The notes: generated from the sequence alone by a model not told the origin. DNA of 64,000 nt from Saprospiraceae bacterium (GCA_019638455.1 JAHBTU010000005.1:124001-188000); one strand, 5' to 3'. Shown: positions 25,793-34,898, numbered from the stretch's first letter. Numbers and translations are program-made.

Positions 25793-26125
25793 TCAGTCTT
25801 GGTCTTCCACATAGCGCCACTGAATCTCGTCGCTGAGAAACTCGTTGGTGGCTATGATGGGCGTGTTGGGCAGGCGCTCGTAGAACTTGGAGATTTCGAT
25901 TTGCTCCTTGTTTTCCTGCACCTCTTCGATGGTGTCGGTGTTGACGGCAAACTCTTCGAGCTTGCGCTGAATCTCCCATTTCAGGTCGCTCGAAATCTGA
26001 CGAGCACGTTTGCTGATGATGGCAATGCTTTCATAGATGTTGCCAGTTTTCTCCACGAGTTCGATGACATCGCGGGGCTGCACGTTGGGGTCGAGGCCTT
26101 GGGCTTTACTTTTAATATCGCTCAT
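25793..26125 (-). CDS. rpoZ: DNA-directed RNA polymerase omega/Rpb6-like subunit
   Basis: A 110-residue protein corresponding to the Bacteroidota omega subunit, which stabilises the beta-prime subunit during RNA polymerase assembly. The key segment is TGNIYESIAIISKRARQISSD, equivalent to the omega motif that contacts beta-prime. An acidic C-terminus follows. The location between bamD and coaBC is conserved in this phylum and supports the call. Confidence 0.9.
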   Translation of the reverse strand: MSDIKSKAQGLDPNVQPRDVIELVEKTGNIYESIAIISKRARQISSDLKWEIQRKLEEFAVNTDTIEEVQENKEQIEISKFYERLPNTPIIATNEFLSDEIQWRYVEDQD

Positions 26126-26216
26126 TGTTGTTGTTGATTTGTTGAACTGGTGTTTTGGTTGTTCGTTGTTCGTTGCTGGTTGTTTGTTGTTGGTTCAAAG
26201 GAGTTGTTTTGGCTTG

Positions 26217-27038
26217 TCAAGTGCTTTTCAGGCGCTTGCGCAAATCCTTGATCGCTTGCTCGGACTTTTTGCGGATGTCGCGCAATTCCTTCGCATATTT
26301 GCTATTGGGGTATTTCTCCAGAAAATCGTCGCAGCGTGTTGTGGTTTCGTTGTAGCGGTCAATTTTCTTTTCCACGATACTATTCTCGCTCAGCAAAAAA
26401 TTCGCTTTTGCAATGAGGTAACGCACACGTTCCACATCGGGGCTTTCGGGGTAGTCGCGCAGCAGGTTGTCAAATGAAATGACCGCCGACTGGTATTGAC
26501 GGAGGTTGTAGTAGAGTTCCCCTTCGCTAAAAGCCTTGTTTTCCAATTTGCGGCGCAGTTCGTCAATCAGCTTGTTGCACTCTGCTACTCGTGGGCTTTT
26601 TGGAAAAAGGTTGACGAACAGTTGAAACTCTTCAATCGCTTTCTCCGAATTGCCCTGGTCGAGTCTGTAAGTGGGCGACTGTTTGTAGTTGGAATAGGCT
26701 GACATGAAAGCTGCTTCCTCCCGAAACTCCGAACCCGTGAAAGTGTTCGCAAAACTTCTGAAGTAAAACGCTGCCAACATGAAATCCTTCAAATGATAGT
26801 GGGTGTATGCGTAGCAAAAGTTGGCTTTTTCTGCCTTGCCAGTCCCTTTGATGTTGCTCATTACCAACTCAAAAAGGGATTGGGCGCGTTGGTACTCCTC
26901 TTTTTCGTAGTACTCGAATGCCTTGTTCAGCACCAATTCCGCGTTGCCACTTGTGCGGATGCGCTCGTATTCGCTTTTGCAGGCACCGACCAAAAAAAGA
27001 AGGCTGGAAAGTGCCAGCCAACCGAACGTTTTTTTCAT
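26217..27038 (-). CDS. bamD: Outer membrane assembly lipoprotein BamD
   Basis: A 273-residue lipoprotein of the BAM complex, which inserts beta-barrel proteins into the outer membrane. Leader WLALSSLLFLVGAC ends in the lipobox cysteine (C20). TPR-like repeats follow, with typical phrases AFEYYEKEEYQRAQSLFELV, FCYAYTHYHLKDFMLAAFYF and AIEEFQLFVNLFPKSPRV. The start at 27038 was chosen over a longer frame (27323) because it gives the lipoprotein signal and sits just after a -7 box. The C-terminal tail is very basic. Confidence 0.93.
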   Translation of the reverse strand: MKKTFGWLALSSLLFLVGACKSEYERIRTSGNAELVLNKAFEYYEKEEYQRAQSLFELVMSNIKGTGKAEKANFCYAYTHYHLKDFMLAAFYFRSFANTFTGSEFREEAAFMSAYSNYKQSPTYRLDQGNSEKAIEEFQLFVNLFPKSPRVAECNKLIDELRRKLENKAFSEGELYYNLRQYQSAVISFDNLLRDYPESPDVERVRYLIAKANFLLSENSIVEKKIDRYNETTTRCDDFLEKYPNSKYAKELRDIRKKSEQAIKDLRKRLKST

Positions 27039-27045
27039 AGGGGGG

Positions 27046-27053
27046 CAAAGGTA
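27046..27053 (-). promoter_or_regulatory. -7 box of bamD promoter, adjacent to the start codon
   Basis: TACCTTTG on the minus strand fits TAnnTTTG and ends 8 bases before the bamD ATG. With the usual 5-7 base distance to the transcription start, the mRNA would have almost no leader. Confidence 0.6.
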
Positions 27054-27321
27054 AGAATAAGTAGGGAAATGAATGAAATAGCTTGAAAGTTTGCTCATTG
27101 CAAGATGTGTGCATGACGAAAGGCGAAACGATTTGGTTGCCGGAAAAGTGGCGCACACACAAAAAAATCCGCAACATTTCGTCCGATGGCATACTTTCGC
27201 ACCGATTCCCGCTGCCGGAAGATTGAATACACCTGAAACCTTTAACCGGGTTGGGTCGCTGCCTTGACAGGTAGCGGCCTTTTTTATCCGCGCCTCTTGA
27301 TGGCGCGCATGGCATATTCCC

Positions 27322-28542
27322 ATGATTTACAGTCTTTTCGACCTGAACGAACATATCCGGCGCGTGTTGGCGCTCAATTTCCAACGCCCGCTTTGGGTCG
27401 CTGCCGAAATCGCTCAAGTCGGGCTATCGAGGGGGCACTACTATCTCGATTTGGTGCAAAAAGGCGAAGGCGACGATATCGTGGCACAAAGCCAAGCGGT
27501 ACTTTGGGCAAGCGAATATCGCAAGCTGCGCAGTGCTATTGGCCCCGACCTCGATGCGTTGCTGCGCGAGGGATTGGAAGTGAAATTGCAGGTGCGCGTT
27601 GATTTTCACGAGCGATATGGCCTCAAACTGCTCATCAGCGACCTCGACCCGTCCTATACTTTCGGGCAGATGGAACTGCGCCGCCGGCAGACGCTCCAAA
27701 CGCTGCGCGAACTTGGTTTTTTGGAACTCAATCGCTCTCTGCGGCTCCCTCCTGTGTTGCAGCGCGTTGCGGTGGTCAGCTCCGAGGGGGCTGCTGGCTA
27801 TCAGGATTTTCGGGAGCATTTGTCAAAGAACAATTTTGGCTATCGGTTTCACACTCAATTGTTTGCCTCGTCAGTGCAAGGGAAAAACGCAGAGGCCGAG
27901 CTGCGCGACGCACTGACCCAGATAGCACTCCAACCGCAGCGATTCGATTGCGTGGTGGTGGTGCGCGGCGGCGGTGCGCGGCTCGATTTGGCTGCTTTCG
28001 ACGGGCTTGAGCTCTGCAAAACAGTGGCCCAAATGCCCTTGCCCGTGTTGTCTGGCATCGGGCACGAAGTGGACGAGACGGTGTTCGACCTCGTGGCACA
28101 CGCTGCACTCAAAACGCCCACTGCTGTCGCAGATTTTTTGCTGCAACACAACTTGCTTTTTGAAAACGAGATGCTGCGCTTGGCTGATGCAATTCGCGCC
28201 ATGAGCGAATATCGCTTCAAAATCAGCCTCATGGAACTGGAGCGCCTCGAAACAGCCACGCATTGGAGCACCCGCGAACGGGTGCGCGTCGCCGCGCAAA
28301 AGTTGGAGACACTGGAAGAAAATCTGCCCGGATGGGGCGTTCATATCCTCAGAGGCCAGCGTCGCCATTTGGAGCAGGCAGAGGCTTTTTGTTCGGCGCT
28401 TCATCCCGACAACGTGCTGCGGCGCGGCTTCAGCCTGACCTTCAGAAACGGCCAAGTGCTTACTGCGGCGAAAGACGCGAAGGCGGGAGATTGGTTGGAG
28501 ACGCGCCTCAAAGAAGGTGTGGTGCGCTCAAAGGTTGAGTAG
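27322..28542 (+). CDS. xseA: Exodeoxyribonuclease VII large subunit
   Basis: A 406-residue catalytic subunit of the ssDNA exonuclease involved in mismatch repair and removal of abortive recombination products. The N-terminal OB-fold (about 1-100, WVAAEIAQVGLSRGHYYLDL) is followed by the catalytic domain with VVSSEGAAGYQDF, VVRGGGARLDLAAFDG and GIGHEVDETVFDLVAHAALKTPTAVAD. A long helical region and a short C-terminal segment (VLRRGFSLTF) complete it. The small subunit xseB is not adjacent; the space to nadK holds a repeat element instead. Confidence 0.96.
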   Translation: MIYSLFDLNEHIRRVLALNFQRPLWVAAEIAQVGLSRGHYYLDLVQKGEGDDIVAQSQAVLWASEYRKLRSAIGPDLDALLREGLEVKLQVRVDFHERYGLKLLISDLDPSYTFGQMELRRRQTLQTLRELGFLELNRSLRLPPVLQRVAVVSSEGAAGYQDFREHLSKNNFGYRFHTQLFASSVQGKNAEAELRDALTQIALQPQRFDCVVVVRGGGARLDLAAFDGLELCKTVAQMPLPVLSGIGHEVDETVFDLVAHAALKTPTAVADFLLQHNLLFENEMLRLADAIRAMSEYRFKISLMELERLETATHWSTRERVRVAAQKLETLEENLPGWGVHILRGQRRHLEQAEAFCSALHPDNVLRRGFSLTFRNGQVLTAAKDAKAGDWLETRLKEGVVRSKVE

Positions 28543-28561
28543 CGGAAGCAGCGCGTTCTTT

Positions 28562-28680
28562 GCCGCACTACTGGACATTGTTTTTGTGCTGCAAAGGCAC
28601 AAGGTGCGGCAAATCAATGCGTATTTTGCTTTGGGTCTTTGTGACTTCGTGGCAAATTTGAAAATGTCCGGTAGTGTGGC
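28562..28680. repeat. 119-bp element with 18-bp terminal inverted repeats, copy 1
   Basis: Left end GCCGCACTACTGGACATT and right end (reverse) GCCACACTACCGGACATT differ at two of 18 positions. An internal hairpin TTGTGC/GCACAA is present. A close second copy is at 62701-62817. There is no coding capacity, so this is MITE-like or REP-like. It fills the space between xseA and nadK. Confidence 0.8.
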
Positions 28681-28757
28681 CCTTTGCCGCCCAATCATCT
28701 CCCAACTCCCAAGTGTTTTCTACCTTGCGGCAAAATTGTCTCGTCAACCCTTCCCCC

Positions 28758-29639
28758 ATGCAAGTCGTCGTTTTTGGCAAACAATTCAAGGACAGAGACC
28801 TGCCCCACCTGCAGGAACTCCTCAACGTGCTTTATGCGGAAGGCATCACGACCTACGTTTACACGCCTTTTTTGAAAGTCATTGAGACCAAAGTGCGGTT
28901 TCCGGGGCCTTATGCCCCATTTGACGATTACCGCGACTTCCTCGTGCATCGCATTGATTTTGTCGTGTCATTGGGGGGCGATGGCACCATGCTCAATGCC
29001 GTCACGCTGGTGCGCGACGCGGGCGTGCCGCTGCTGGGCATCAACTTGGGGCGATTGGGCTTTTTGGCCAGCGTCGAGAAGCGGTATATTCGTCAGGCAG
29101 TGGAAAAACTCAAACGCGGGCAATATATCATCGAAGACCGAGTGATGCTCTATTTAGAAAGTCGCCCCGCTGTTTTTGGCGACATTCCTTTCGCGCTCAA
29201 TGATTGCACGTTGCTCAAGCGCGATACTTCTTCCATGATTACTATCCACACTTACCTCAATGGTGATTACCTAAATTCCTACTGGGCCGACGGCCTCATC
29301 ATCGCCACGCCGACAGGCAGCACCGGCTACTCGCTGAGCTGCGGAGGGCCAATTATTTTCCCCCGTTCGGGCAACTTTGTGCTTACGCCCGTCGCGCCGC
29401 ACAACCTCAACGTGCGCCCTATCGTCATTTCTGACGACTCGGTGATTTCTTTCGAGGTGGAGGGGCGCGGCGAGAACTTTATTTGCTCCCTCGATTCGCG
29501 GTTTGAACTCATCAACGCGCAGCATCAATTAGCCGTCAGAAAAAACGACTTCCCTGCCAAAGTGATTCAGTTGCAGGATGTGACGTTTCTCAACACCATT
29601 CGGGAAAAATTGGGTTGGGGCGGGGACGTGCGCAATTGA
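28758..29639 (+). CDS. nadK: NAD kinase
   Basis: A 293-residue enzyme phosphorylating NAD+ to NADP+. The diagnostic motifs are clear: SLGGDGTMLNAV (GGDGT, residues about 73-77), GINLGRLGFLA, ALNDCTLLKRD (NE/D motif), and the glycine-rich WADGLIIATPTGSTGYSLSCGGPII. The start at 28758 gives MQVVVFGKQF; the upstream open frame lies inside the neighbouring repeat. It is probably transcribed on its own. Confidence 0.96.
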   Translation: MQVVVFGKQFKDRDLPHLQELLNVLYAEGITTYVYTPFLKVIETKVRFPGPYAPFDDYRDFLVHRIDFVVSLGGDGTMLNAVTLVRDAGVPLLGINLGRLGFLASVEKRYIRQAVEKLKRGQYIIEDRVMLYLESRPAVFGDIPFALNDCTLLKRDTSSMITIHTYLNGDYLNSYWADGLIIATPTGSTGYSLSCGGPIIFPRSGNFVLTPVAPHNLNVRPIVISDDSVISFEVEGRGENFICSLDSRFELINAQHQLAVRKNDFPAKVIQLQDVTFLNTIREKLGWGGDVRN

Positions 29640-29646
29640 CGGCGGC

Positions 29647-31542
29647 CTATATTTTCAGAAATTGCGCCACCACGCGCTCATACTCCGTTTGTACCACCGC
29701 GAAATAGACCCCGTTCGGCAAACGGCTTGCCTCGATGCTCAATGTGGCGGCATCGGCCACATCCAATTCCCATTGCAAGCCAACTGGCAACCCCGCCGCA
29801 TTGAAAATCTCCACCCGCACATTGCGTGGTTTTTCCGTGAAAAAATATAACTCTCCGACATCGTGAACCGCATTGGGTCGAAAGGCTGCCTGAAATGCTT
29901 GCCCTTTCATGGTCAGAGAGCGGACTTCGGAAAATGTGTTCGTGCCATCCGTATCCACTTGCCGCAGCCGGAAAAAGTGAGTGCCGGGGAGCAGGTCGGG
30001 AATCCTGTATTCATAGTCAGCAGGGGCATCTCGATGCCCTTGGGCTGGCACAAACCCCTGTGTTGCCCATTGATGTATGCTGCGTCCGTGTTGCACCTCA
30101 AAGCCTTCGTTGTCCACTTCGCTGGCTGTTGACCATCGCAGCAACGCGGCGCGACCTTCGGCCTCCACGGTGAAGCGCGTCATTTCGACCGGAAAACCAA
30201 CTGGGGCCAACACCACGTTGAGCACGGTGACTTCCCCGTTGGCGAGCGAGACGGGTATGTCTTGGGATACGAAACCCAACTTGCTCACCCGCGCCGTGAA
30301 GGAGCCGCTTTGCAGTTGTCCCATTTTGTAAATGCCCAGCAGATTGCTTGTTTCGCCCGTGTTGGTGCCCAACAGTTCGACCAAGGCTCCTTGCAACGGC
30401 TGCCCTGTCATGGCATTGGTGATTTCGCCTTCCACATAGCAGCCGCGCATATAGGTAGGGGATAGCACGAACAGCTGGCCATTGTTTGTATTGAGCATGG
30501 GTATGTTGGTAGCGAGGATGTTGCCCGACGGCAGATAAGGATACACCCCCCAACAACCTTCGAAGCCGGGGCCGGCCCCATTGGGCCAAGTATCATAGTT
30601 GCCCACCTGCACCAAGTTGTCGGGACGCGACACGTCCACAATCGTGAAGCCGTCTTTATACCACGACGTGACGGCATAATCGTCAATGATGTGGGTATTG
30701 TGCACCACCGAGTTGCTACCCGGGTTGCTCTGTATCTTGTCCAGCAAGGTGATGTTCCCAAAATCGGAGATGTCGTAAGCGGCGAGAAAGGAATTGTTCA
30801 CCTCATCGGTGGTGAAGAGGGTGTTGCCGGAGCGCCAAGTGTTGTGCGTAAACAAGCCGGGTGTTTGCTGGGTGGTGATGAGGGTAGGGTTGGTCTTGTT
30901 GGTCATGTTCACCACCGAAAAGAAACCCCCGAAGATGTGGCCGGCAAACATAATGTTGTTGTCCACATAGCCATCGTGGACGTAATTGTGGTTGCCCGAA
31001 AAATTGGAATTGAAATACCCTGCGTAAGTGGGATTGTAGGGGTCGGGGTTGAGATTGAGTACGATGGGTCTGCCGCCGAACAAATTGGACCCGTATAGAT
31101 AGAGGAAGCCCTGAGTCTCGTCCACATGCAGCGCATGGACGGTGGAAAGGCCGCTGATAGCACCGTTTCCGGTGTATGTCTTGTATGGGATATTGGTCGT
31201 GTCGGGCAGGTTGGAGAGATTCACGATGAGCACACCGCCGCCTGCGCCTTCCGTCACCACGTAAGCGTAGTGCTGGTAGGTCTTGATTTCGCGCCAAGAG
31301 CTGGACGGTCCGGGGATTTGTTTCAACTCGACGGGGTTGGCAGGGTTGGTCACATCCACGATGCTGAGGCCATTTTTCGCCCCAACCAAGGCAAACTCGT
31401 GACCGTTGCCGGCATAACCCCACACGTTGGCAAGCGTCTGATTGGGATAAGTGAACGTGGACAGCAACGTGACATTGGTGTTTTGGGAAAAAAGCGGGAC
31501 AGCCAACCAAGCCGTCAGAAGGCAAGCGTTCAAAATGCGCAT
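29647..31542 (-). CDS. Secreted choice-of-anchor B / LVIVD-repeat protein with T9SS tail
   Basis: A 631-residue exported protein. Signal peptide residues 1-20 (LLTAWLAVPLFS). Residues about 25-370 are a beta-propeller of LVIVD-like repeats, the choice-of-anchor B pattern (VGAKNGLSIVDVTNPANPVEL, DGYVDNNIMFAGHIFGGFFS, DGFTIVDVSRPDNLVQV). A carboxypeptidase regulatory-like domain follows (YVEGEITNAMTGQPLQGALVE), then an extracellular beta domain, and a C-terminal sorting region (FNAAGLPVGLQWELDVA, LPNGVYFAVVQTE, ending QFLKI) of the type used by the type IX secretion system. It probably works on the cell surface; the ligand is unknown. Confidence 0.83.
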   Translation of the reverse strand: MRILNACLLTAWLAVPLFSQNTNVTLLSTFTYPNQTLANVWGYAGNGHEFALVGAKNGLSIVDVTNPANPVELKQIPGPSSSWREIKTYQHYAYVVTEGAGGGVLIVNLSNLPDTTNIPYKTYTGNGAISGLSTVHALHVDETQGFLYLYGSNLFGGRPIVLNLNPDPYNPTYAGYFNSNFSGNHNYVHDGYVDNNIMFAGHIFGGFFSVVNMTNKTNPTLITTQQTPGLFTHNTWRSGNTLFTTDEVNNSFLAAYDISDFGNITLLDKIQSNPGSNSVVHNTHIIDDYAVTSWYKDGFTIVDVSRPDNLVQVGNYDTWPNGAGPGFEGCWGVYPYLPSGNILATNIPMLNTNNGQLFVLSPTYMRGCYVEGEITNAMTGQPLQGALVELLGTNTGETSNLLGIYKMGQLQSGSFTARVSKLGFVSQDIPVSLANGEVTVLNVVLAPVGFPVEMTRFTVEAEGRAALLRWSTASEVDNEGFEVQHGRSIHQWATQGFVPAQGHRDAPADYEYRIPDLLPGTHFFRLRQVDTDGTNTFSEVRSLTMKGQAFQAAFRPNAVHDVGELYFFTEKPRNVRVEIFNAAGLPVGLQWELDVADAATLSIEASRLPNGVYFAVVQTEYERVVAQFLKI

Positions 31543-31658
31543 TTTTCACAAATTTTTTCTCCGGCAAATAAAGACAAAACAAGAGGCTCGCCGAGAAAAA
31601 TGTCTGCCAACAGGGAACAAAACATTGTTTTCCTCCCATACCAGCACCAGATTGCAAG

Positions 31659-31710
31659 CCTTGATTCGCCAAGACTTATCAGATGCTCATGCTCAAAGTC
31701 AGGGACTTTG
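31659..31710 (-). repeat. 60-bp repeat family, copy 1 (reverse)
   Basis: The reverse complement reads CTTTGAGCATGAGCATCTG and GGCGAATCAAGG, shared with copies at 39488-39542 and 41811-41870. It lies upstream of the choice-of-anchor B gene. The rest of 31543-31785 shows no gene. Confidence 0.6.
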
Positions 31711-31785
31711 AATAAATGGGGACTTCGGATGCACTGAAAACTTGGCGACGCGAGGTGTAAAATATGACCAAGCCACTACAAAAAA

Positions 31786-32406
31786 TCACTCGACCAAGGC
31801 ATTCCGATAGATGTCAGCCAACCTCAGTTTTTTTCGGTTGAGGGTGATGTAGCCGTGTTCCGCGTCGGATTCTTCTGTGTTGAGCCATTGCCCGGGGCGG
31901 TTGGTGCGGCTGTAAAGGGAGACGGCTTGGTTGTGTTGGCTAATCAGCAGAATATGCTGCACGTTTGGCAAGGTCTTGTATCGCGGCAGCTTCACGCCCA
32001 AGTCGTAGCGCGTGGTGGTGCGCGACAATACTTCCACGATGATGTGCGGATTCAAAAGTGTCTTAATTTTTTTCTTTTTCCCTTGATGCACATGGTGCTG
32101 TGGCTTGCCTTGCAATACCACCTCGTCTGCGTTGTGGGCCGCCTGCGCGTCGGGGATGAAGGTGGCAACGTTGCTGCCGAGCACATGATACTTGCTGTCA
32201 ATTCCAAAAATAAGATTTAGCAAATGCCCTACACGCATGACGAGGGATTCGTGTGTAAGAGAGGCATATCCCATTGAAATAATTTTTCCATCTGAATAAT
32301 CTATTCGGTATTCGCACTCTGGCAAGAAGTTGAAGTATTTCTCCAAGGTGGCAGGCACTTCGAGGATTTCATCCAGGTCGAGCCGTTCTGCTAGCGTTTT
32401 GGGCAA
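31786..32406 (-). CDS. Uma2-family putative restriction endonuclease-like protein
   Basis: A 206-residue protein of the Uma2 (DUF820) group, which has a PD-(D/E)XK nuclease fold and is abundant in cyanobacteria and Bacteroidota; biological function is mostly unknown. Visible family signs are YRIDYSDGKIISMGYASLTHE near the N-terminus, VLGSNVATFIPDAQAAHNADEVV, and NPHIIVEVLSRTTTRYDLGVKLPRYKTL split around residues 119-146, where the acidic residue and lysine of the core lie. No methyltransferase partner is nearby. Confidence 0.85.
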   Translation of the reverse strand: MPKTLAERLDLDEILEVPATLEKYFNFLPECEYRIDYSDGKIISMGYASLTHESLVMRVGHLLNLIFGIDSKYHVLGSNVATFIPDAQAAHNADEVVLQGKPQHHVHQGKKKKIKTLLNPHIIVEVLSRTTTRYDLGVKLPRYKTLPNVQHILLISQHNQAVSLYSRTNRPGQWLNTEESDAEHGYITLNRKKLRLADIYRNALVE

Positions 32407-32510
32407 TTTAATGCCTTGCTTGGCACGACGGGAACAGGGGCGGTGGCTGAAATAGAGGTGACTGACATTTTTCTAAATTTTGCTCAAAAATACGGTTTGT
32501 TACCAATCAT

Positions 32511-32526
32511 TTTTAATCTGGGTATA
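32511..32526 (+). repeat. 180-bp repeat family, tail fragment only
   Basis: TTTTAATCTGGGTATA is the 3' end of the 180-bp family without the rest. It sits 10 bases before a full copy, which suggests two copies once lay in tandem. Confidence 0.6.
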
Positions 32527-32536
32527 GAAAACTCGT

Positions 32537-32715
32537 TATAGTCAACGCAAATCAGCCCCGTCCGCTTCACTTGGCCGGGCGAGCCCTGAGTAAAGGGTCG
32601 GACGAGGTGGTTTTGAACGAACGGTGCTCGTAATCCTTTGGAAATCATGCAAATTAATCAAGGGAATCCCTGCCTTGCCAACGGGCAGGTTCAAATCCTC
32701 TTTAATCTGGGTATA
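32537..32715 (+). repeat. 180-bp repeat family, copy 3, full length
   Basis: A complete 179-bp copy, starting TATAGTCAACGCAAATCAGC and ending TTTAATCTGGGTATA. It occupies most of the gap between the Uma2 and acetyltransferase genes. Confidence 0.88.
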
Positions 32716-32722
32716 ACGTTCC

Positions 32723-33235
32723 TCACCGCTCCCGTTTCCACGCCCAGATTTTGCCATCCTCTATGTCAACGTGTTCCCCCGCGAAAGCGAATCCGAGTTT
32801 GCGCAGCACTGTGCAGGAGGCGTTTTCCTCGGCAAGGGTGTGGGCGGTGATGGCGATGACCGCATCGTGAGTGAGCGCATGTTCCGTTAGGCGGCGGGCA
32901 GCTTCGGTGGCGAAGCCGCGCCCCTGATAGGCATCGGCGATTTCGTAGCCGATTTCAACCAGCCCATCTGGCCCGGGCGGGCCTTTGAAGCCGCAGGTTC
33001 CGATGAGCCGCACATCGTGCCGATGTACGATGAGGTAATTCCACCACGCCATGTCGGCGGGATGCTCTCGGGCAAAATCGCGCATCCACACGAGGGCCTC
33101 AGGGAAATGGGTCCATTGGTCAGCAATGTCAACCCCTCCAAGCAACGATGAAAGTACCGGCCAGTTCTCGTCGGCGATGGCCTCGAGCATGGGCAAGGAG
33201 GTGGGGATGAGAAAAAGGCGTTCGGTGTGGAGCAT
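32723..33235 (-). CDS. GNAT-family N-acetyltransferase (RimJ/RimL-like)
   Basis: A 170-residue acetyl-CoA-dependent acetyltransferase. LHTERLFLIPTSLPMLEAI is the usual opening of the RimJ/RimL branch. The acetyl-CoA site is in EIGYEIADAYQGRGFATEAARRL (motif A, about residues 94-116), followed by AHTLAEENASCTVLRKLGF. The acceptor is unknown: ribosomal protein N-terminus, antibiotic or small molecule are all possible. The stop lies 8 bases from a full copy of the 180-bp repeat. Confidence 0.9.
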   Translation of the reverse strand: MLHTERLFLIPTSLPMLEAIADENWPVLSSLLGGVDIADQWTHFPEALVWMRDFAREHPADMAWWNYLIVHRHDVRLIGTCGFKGPPGPDGLVEIGYEIADAYQGRGFATEAARRLTEHALTHDAVIAITAHTLAEENASCTVLRKLGFAFAGEHVDIEDGKIWAWKRER

Positions 33236-33620
33236 TTTTGAATTTGAGGATGGGTAACTGGGGATTTAGGTAAGGGGCGCAAATTGGGCAATCGCGGGGA
33301 AAATTCCGCACTTATTGCCGATTCTTGTTTCGACTTTTTCAAAATACGCGATACGCAGATATAAGTACCGCAAAAAAGTTTGCACACTCGAACAAAGTTT
33401 CGACTTTAGCGCCTGCTTAGCATCGCTGCGCTTGTCCTTTTGAGCGCGGCGGGCGGCAATTAACCAATCGCACTCAATCCATTCTATTGTATGAACGACG
33501 CCGGCTGCGGGATTCCGTGGTCGGCGTTTTGTTTTTGCAACCAAAAAAATTTTCTTCTGGTCAGAAACCTTTATTCTGTCAAAAACAGTTTTTTGTTTTG
33601 TTTGCAAAAAAGCCTTCTTC
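33236..33620. other. Non-coding gap upstream of MFS gene
   Basis: No convincing gene is seen. The phrase GTTTCGACTTT occurs twice about 60 bases apart (near 33328 and 33396). Around 33496-33536, GACGCCG and CGGCGTT can pair just before a T-rich stretch, a possible plus-strand hairpin. A 121-codon minus-strand frame across the gap lacks family character. Confidence 0.4.
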
Positions 33621-34898
33621 ATGTTACTCAAATTCTACCGCCATTGGCTGGATTCTTTTTCCGGCATTCCGAAAGCAATATGGTTGCTGGCGCTCATTAA
33701 TTTGGTGAATCGCCTCGGCAGCATGGTCATTGTGTTCATCACGATTTACCTGACCAAGGAGTTGCATTTTAGCATCCGCGAGGCGGGCTACGTCATGGGG
33801 TTCTTTGGTGCGGGCGCTTTGGCAGGTGCTTTTTTGGGTGGCAAACTGACGGACCGATTTGGCTACTATCCGGTGCAGTTTTGGAGCCTCATAGCGAGTG
33901 GCTTGGTGCTGATTGCGCTCATCCCCATCCGCGATTTTTGGGTGATGTGTGGGGCTGTATTTATGATGAGCCTCACGGGGGACGTGTTCCGCCCGGCCAA
34001 CTCGGTGGCCATCGCCCGCAACAGCAGCCCGGAGAATCGTACCCGCTCCATCTCACTGATGCGCATGGCCTTCAACATGGGCTGGACCATCGCGCCCGCC
34101 ATTGGCGGCGTGTTGGTGGCGGCGTTTGGTTGGTTCTGGCTGTTCTGGGTGGATGGGCTGACTTGCATCGCTGCCGCCTTGGTGTTGCGCTGGCTCATGC
34201 CACCCAAGCCTGCCGAGGCAAAAAATGCGACGACCGCAGGTAAGGAGCACGACGGCACGCCTGCTTCGCTTTCCCCTTACCGCGACCGCCCCTATTTGTG
34301 GTTTGTGCTGCTGACGATGATGAATGCCATAGTGTTCATGCAGCTGTTGTGGACGGTGCCTGTGTTTTGGAAGGATAGTTTTCAATGGAACGAGTCGAAC
34401 ATCGGCCTGATGATGGCGCTCAATGGCCTCATGGTATTTCTTATTGAGATGCCGCTCGTCTATCGCCTCGAAGGACGCCGCCCGCAGCTCGACTATGTGC
34501 GAATGGGGCTGCTGATGTATATGGCGGCGTATCTTTCTTTTGTGCTGCCGTTCGGCGCTGTGTTGGCAGCTGTGTTGTTCACGGTGGCCATTTCGATGGG
34601 CGAGATGTTTGTGATGCCTTTCAGTTCCAATTATGTGTATGGACGCTCTGCCGGCACGCATCAAGGGCAATACATGGGGCTTTACACGATGGCTTACTCG
34701 GTCTCGAATATCCTCGCGCCATTATTTGGCACGCAAGTGATTGCCGCATGGGGATACTATACTTTGTGGTGGCTGCTGGCGCTGATTGCGGGCATTACAT
34801 GGGTGGGGTTTTGGTTGTTGGAAAAAAGAAACTCGCGGCAACAAGCCGCCAATGCCGAGATGTCCGAGATGGAAATAGTTGAGGGTTTGGGGGTTTGA
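33621..34898 (+). CDS. MFS transporter
   Basis: A 425-residue major facilitator superfamily protein with about twelve transmembrane segments. The A-motif between helices 2 and 3 is GGKLTDRFGYYPV, and a long cytoplasmic loop (KPAEAKNATTAGKEHDGTPA) separates the halves, as usual. It looks like the drug/metabolite exporter branch, but the substrate is unknown. Its last codons and stop lie in a minisatellite: the C-terminal VEGLGV is encoded by the first repeat units, so the end of the protein may vary with repeat length. Confidence 0.88.
   Translation: MLLKFYRHWLDSFSGIPKAIWLLALINLVNRLGSMVIVFITIYLTKELHFSIREAGYVMGFFGAGALAGAFLGGKLTDRFGYYPVQFWSLIASGLVLIALIPIRDFWVMCGAVFMMSLTGDVFRPANSVAIARNSSPENRTRSISLMRMAFNMGWTIAPAIGGVLVAAFGWFWLFWVDGLTCIAAALVLRWLMPPKPAEAKNATTAGKEHDGTPASLSPYRDRPYLWFVLLTMMNAIVFMQLLWTVPVFWKDSFQWNESNIGLMMALNGLMVFLIEMPLVYRLEGRRPQLDYVRMGLLMYMAAYLSFVLPFGAVLAAVLFTVAISMGEMFVMPFSSNYVYGRSAGTHQGQYMGLYTMAYSVSNILAPLFGTQVIAAWGYYTLWWLLALIAGITWVGFWLLEKRNSRQQAANAEMSEMEIVEGLGV

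Noticed and set aside
33266..33631. 121-codon minus-strand frame upstream of the MFS gene
   Set aside because: No recognisable motif; basic and low complexity at its start; overlaps the likely promoter and start region of the MFS gene.
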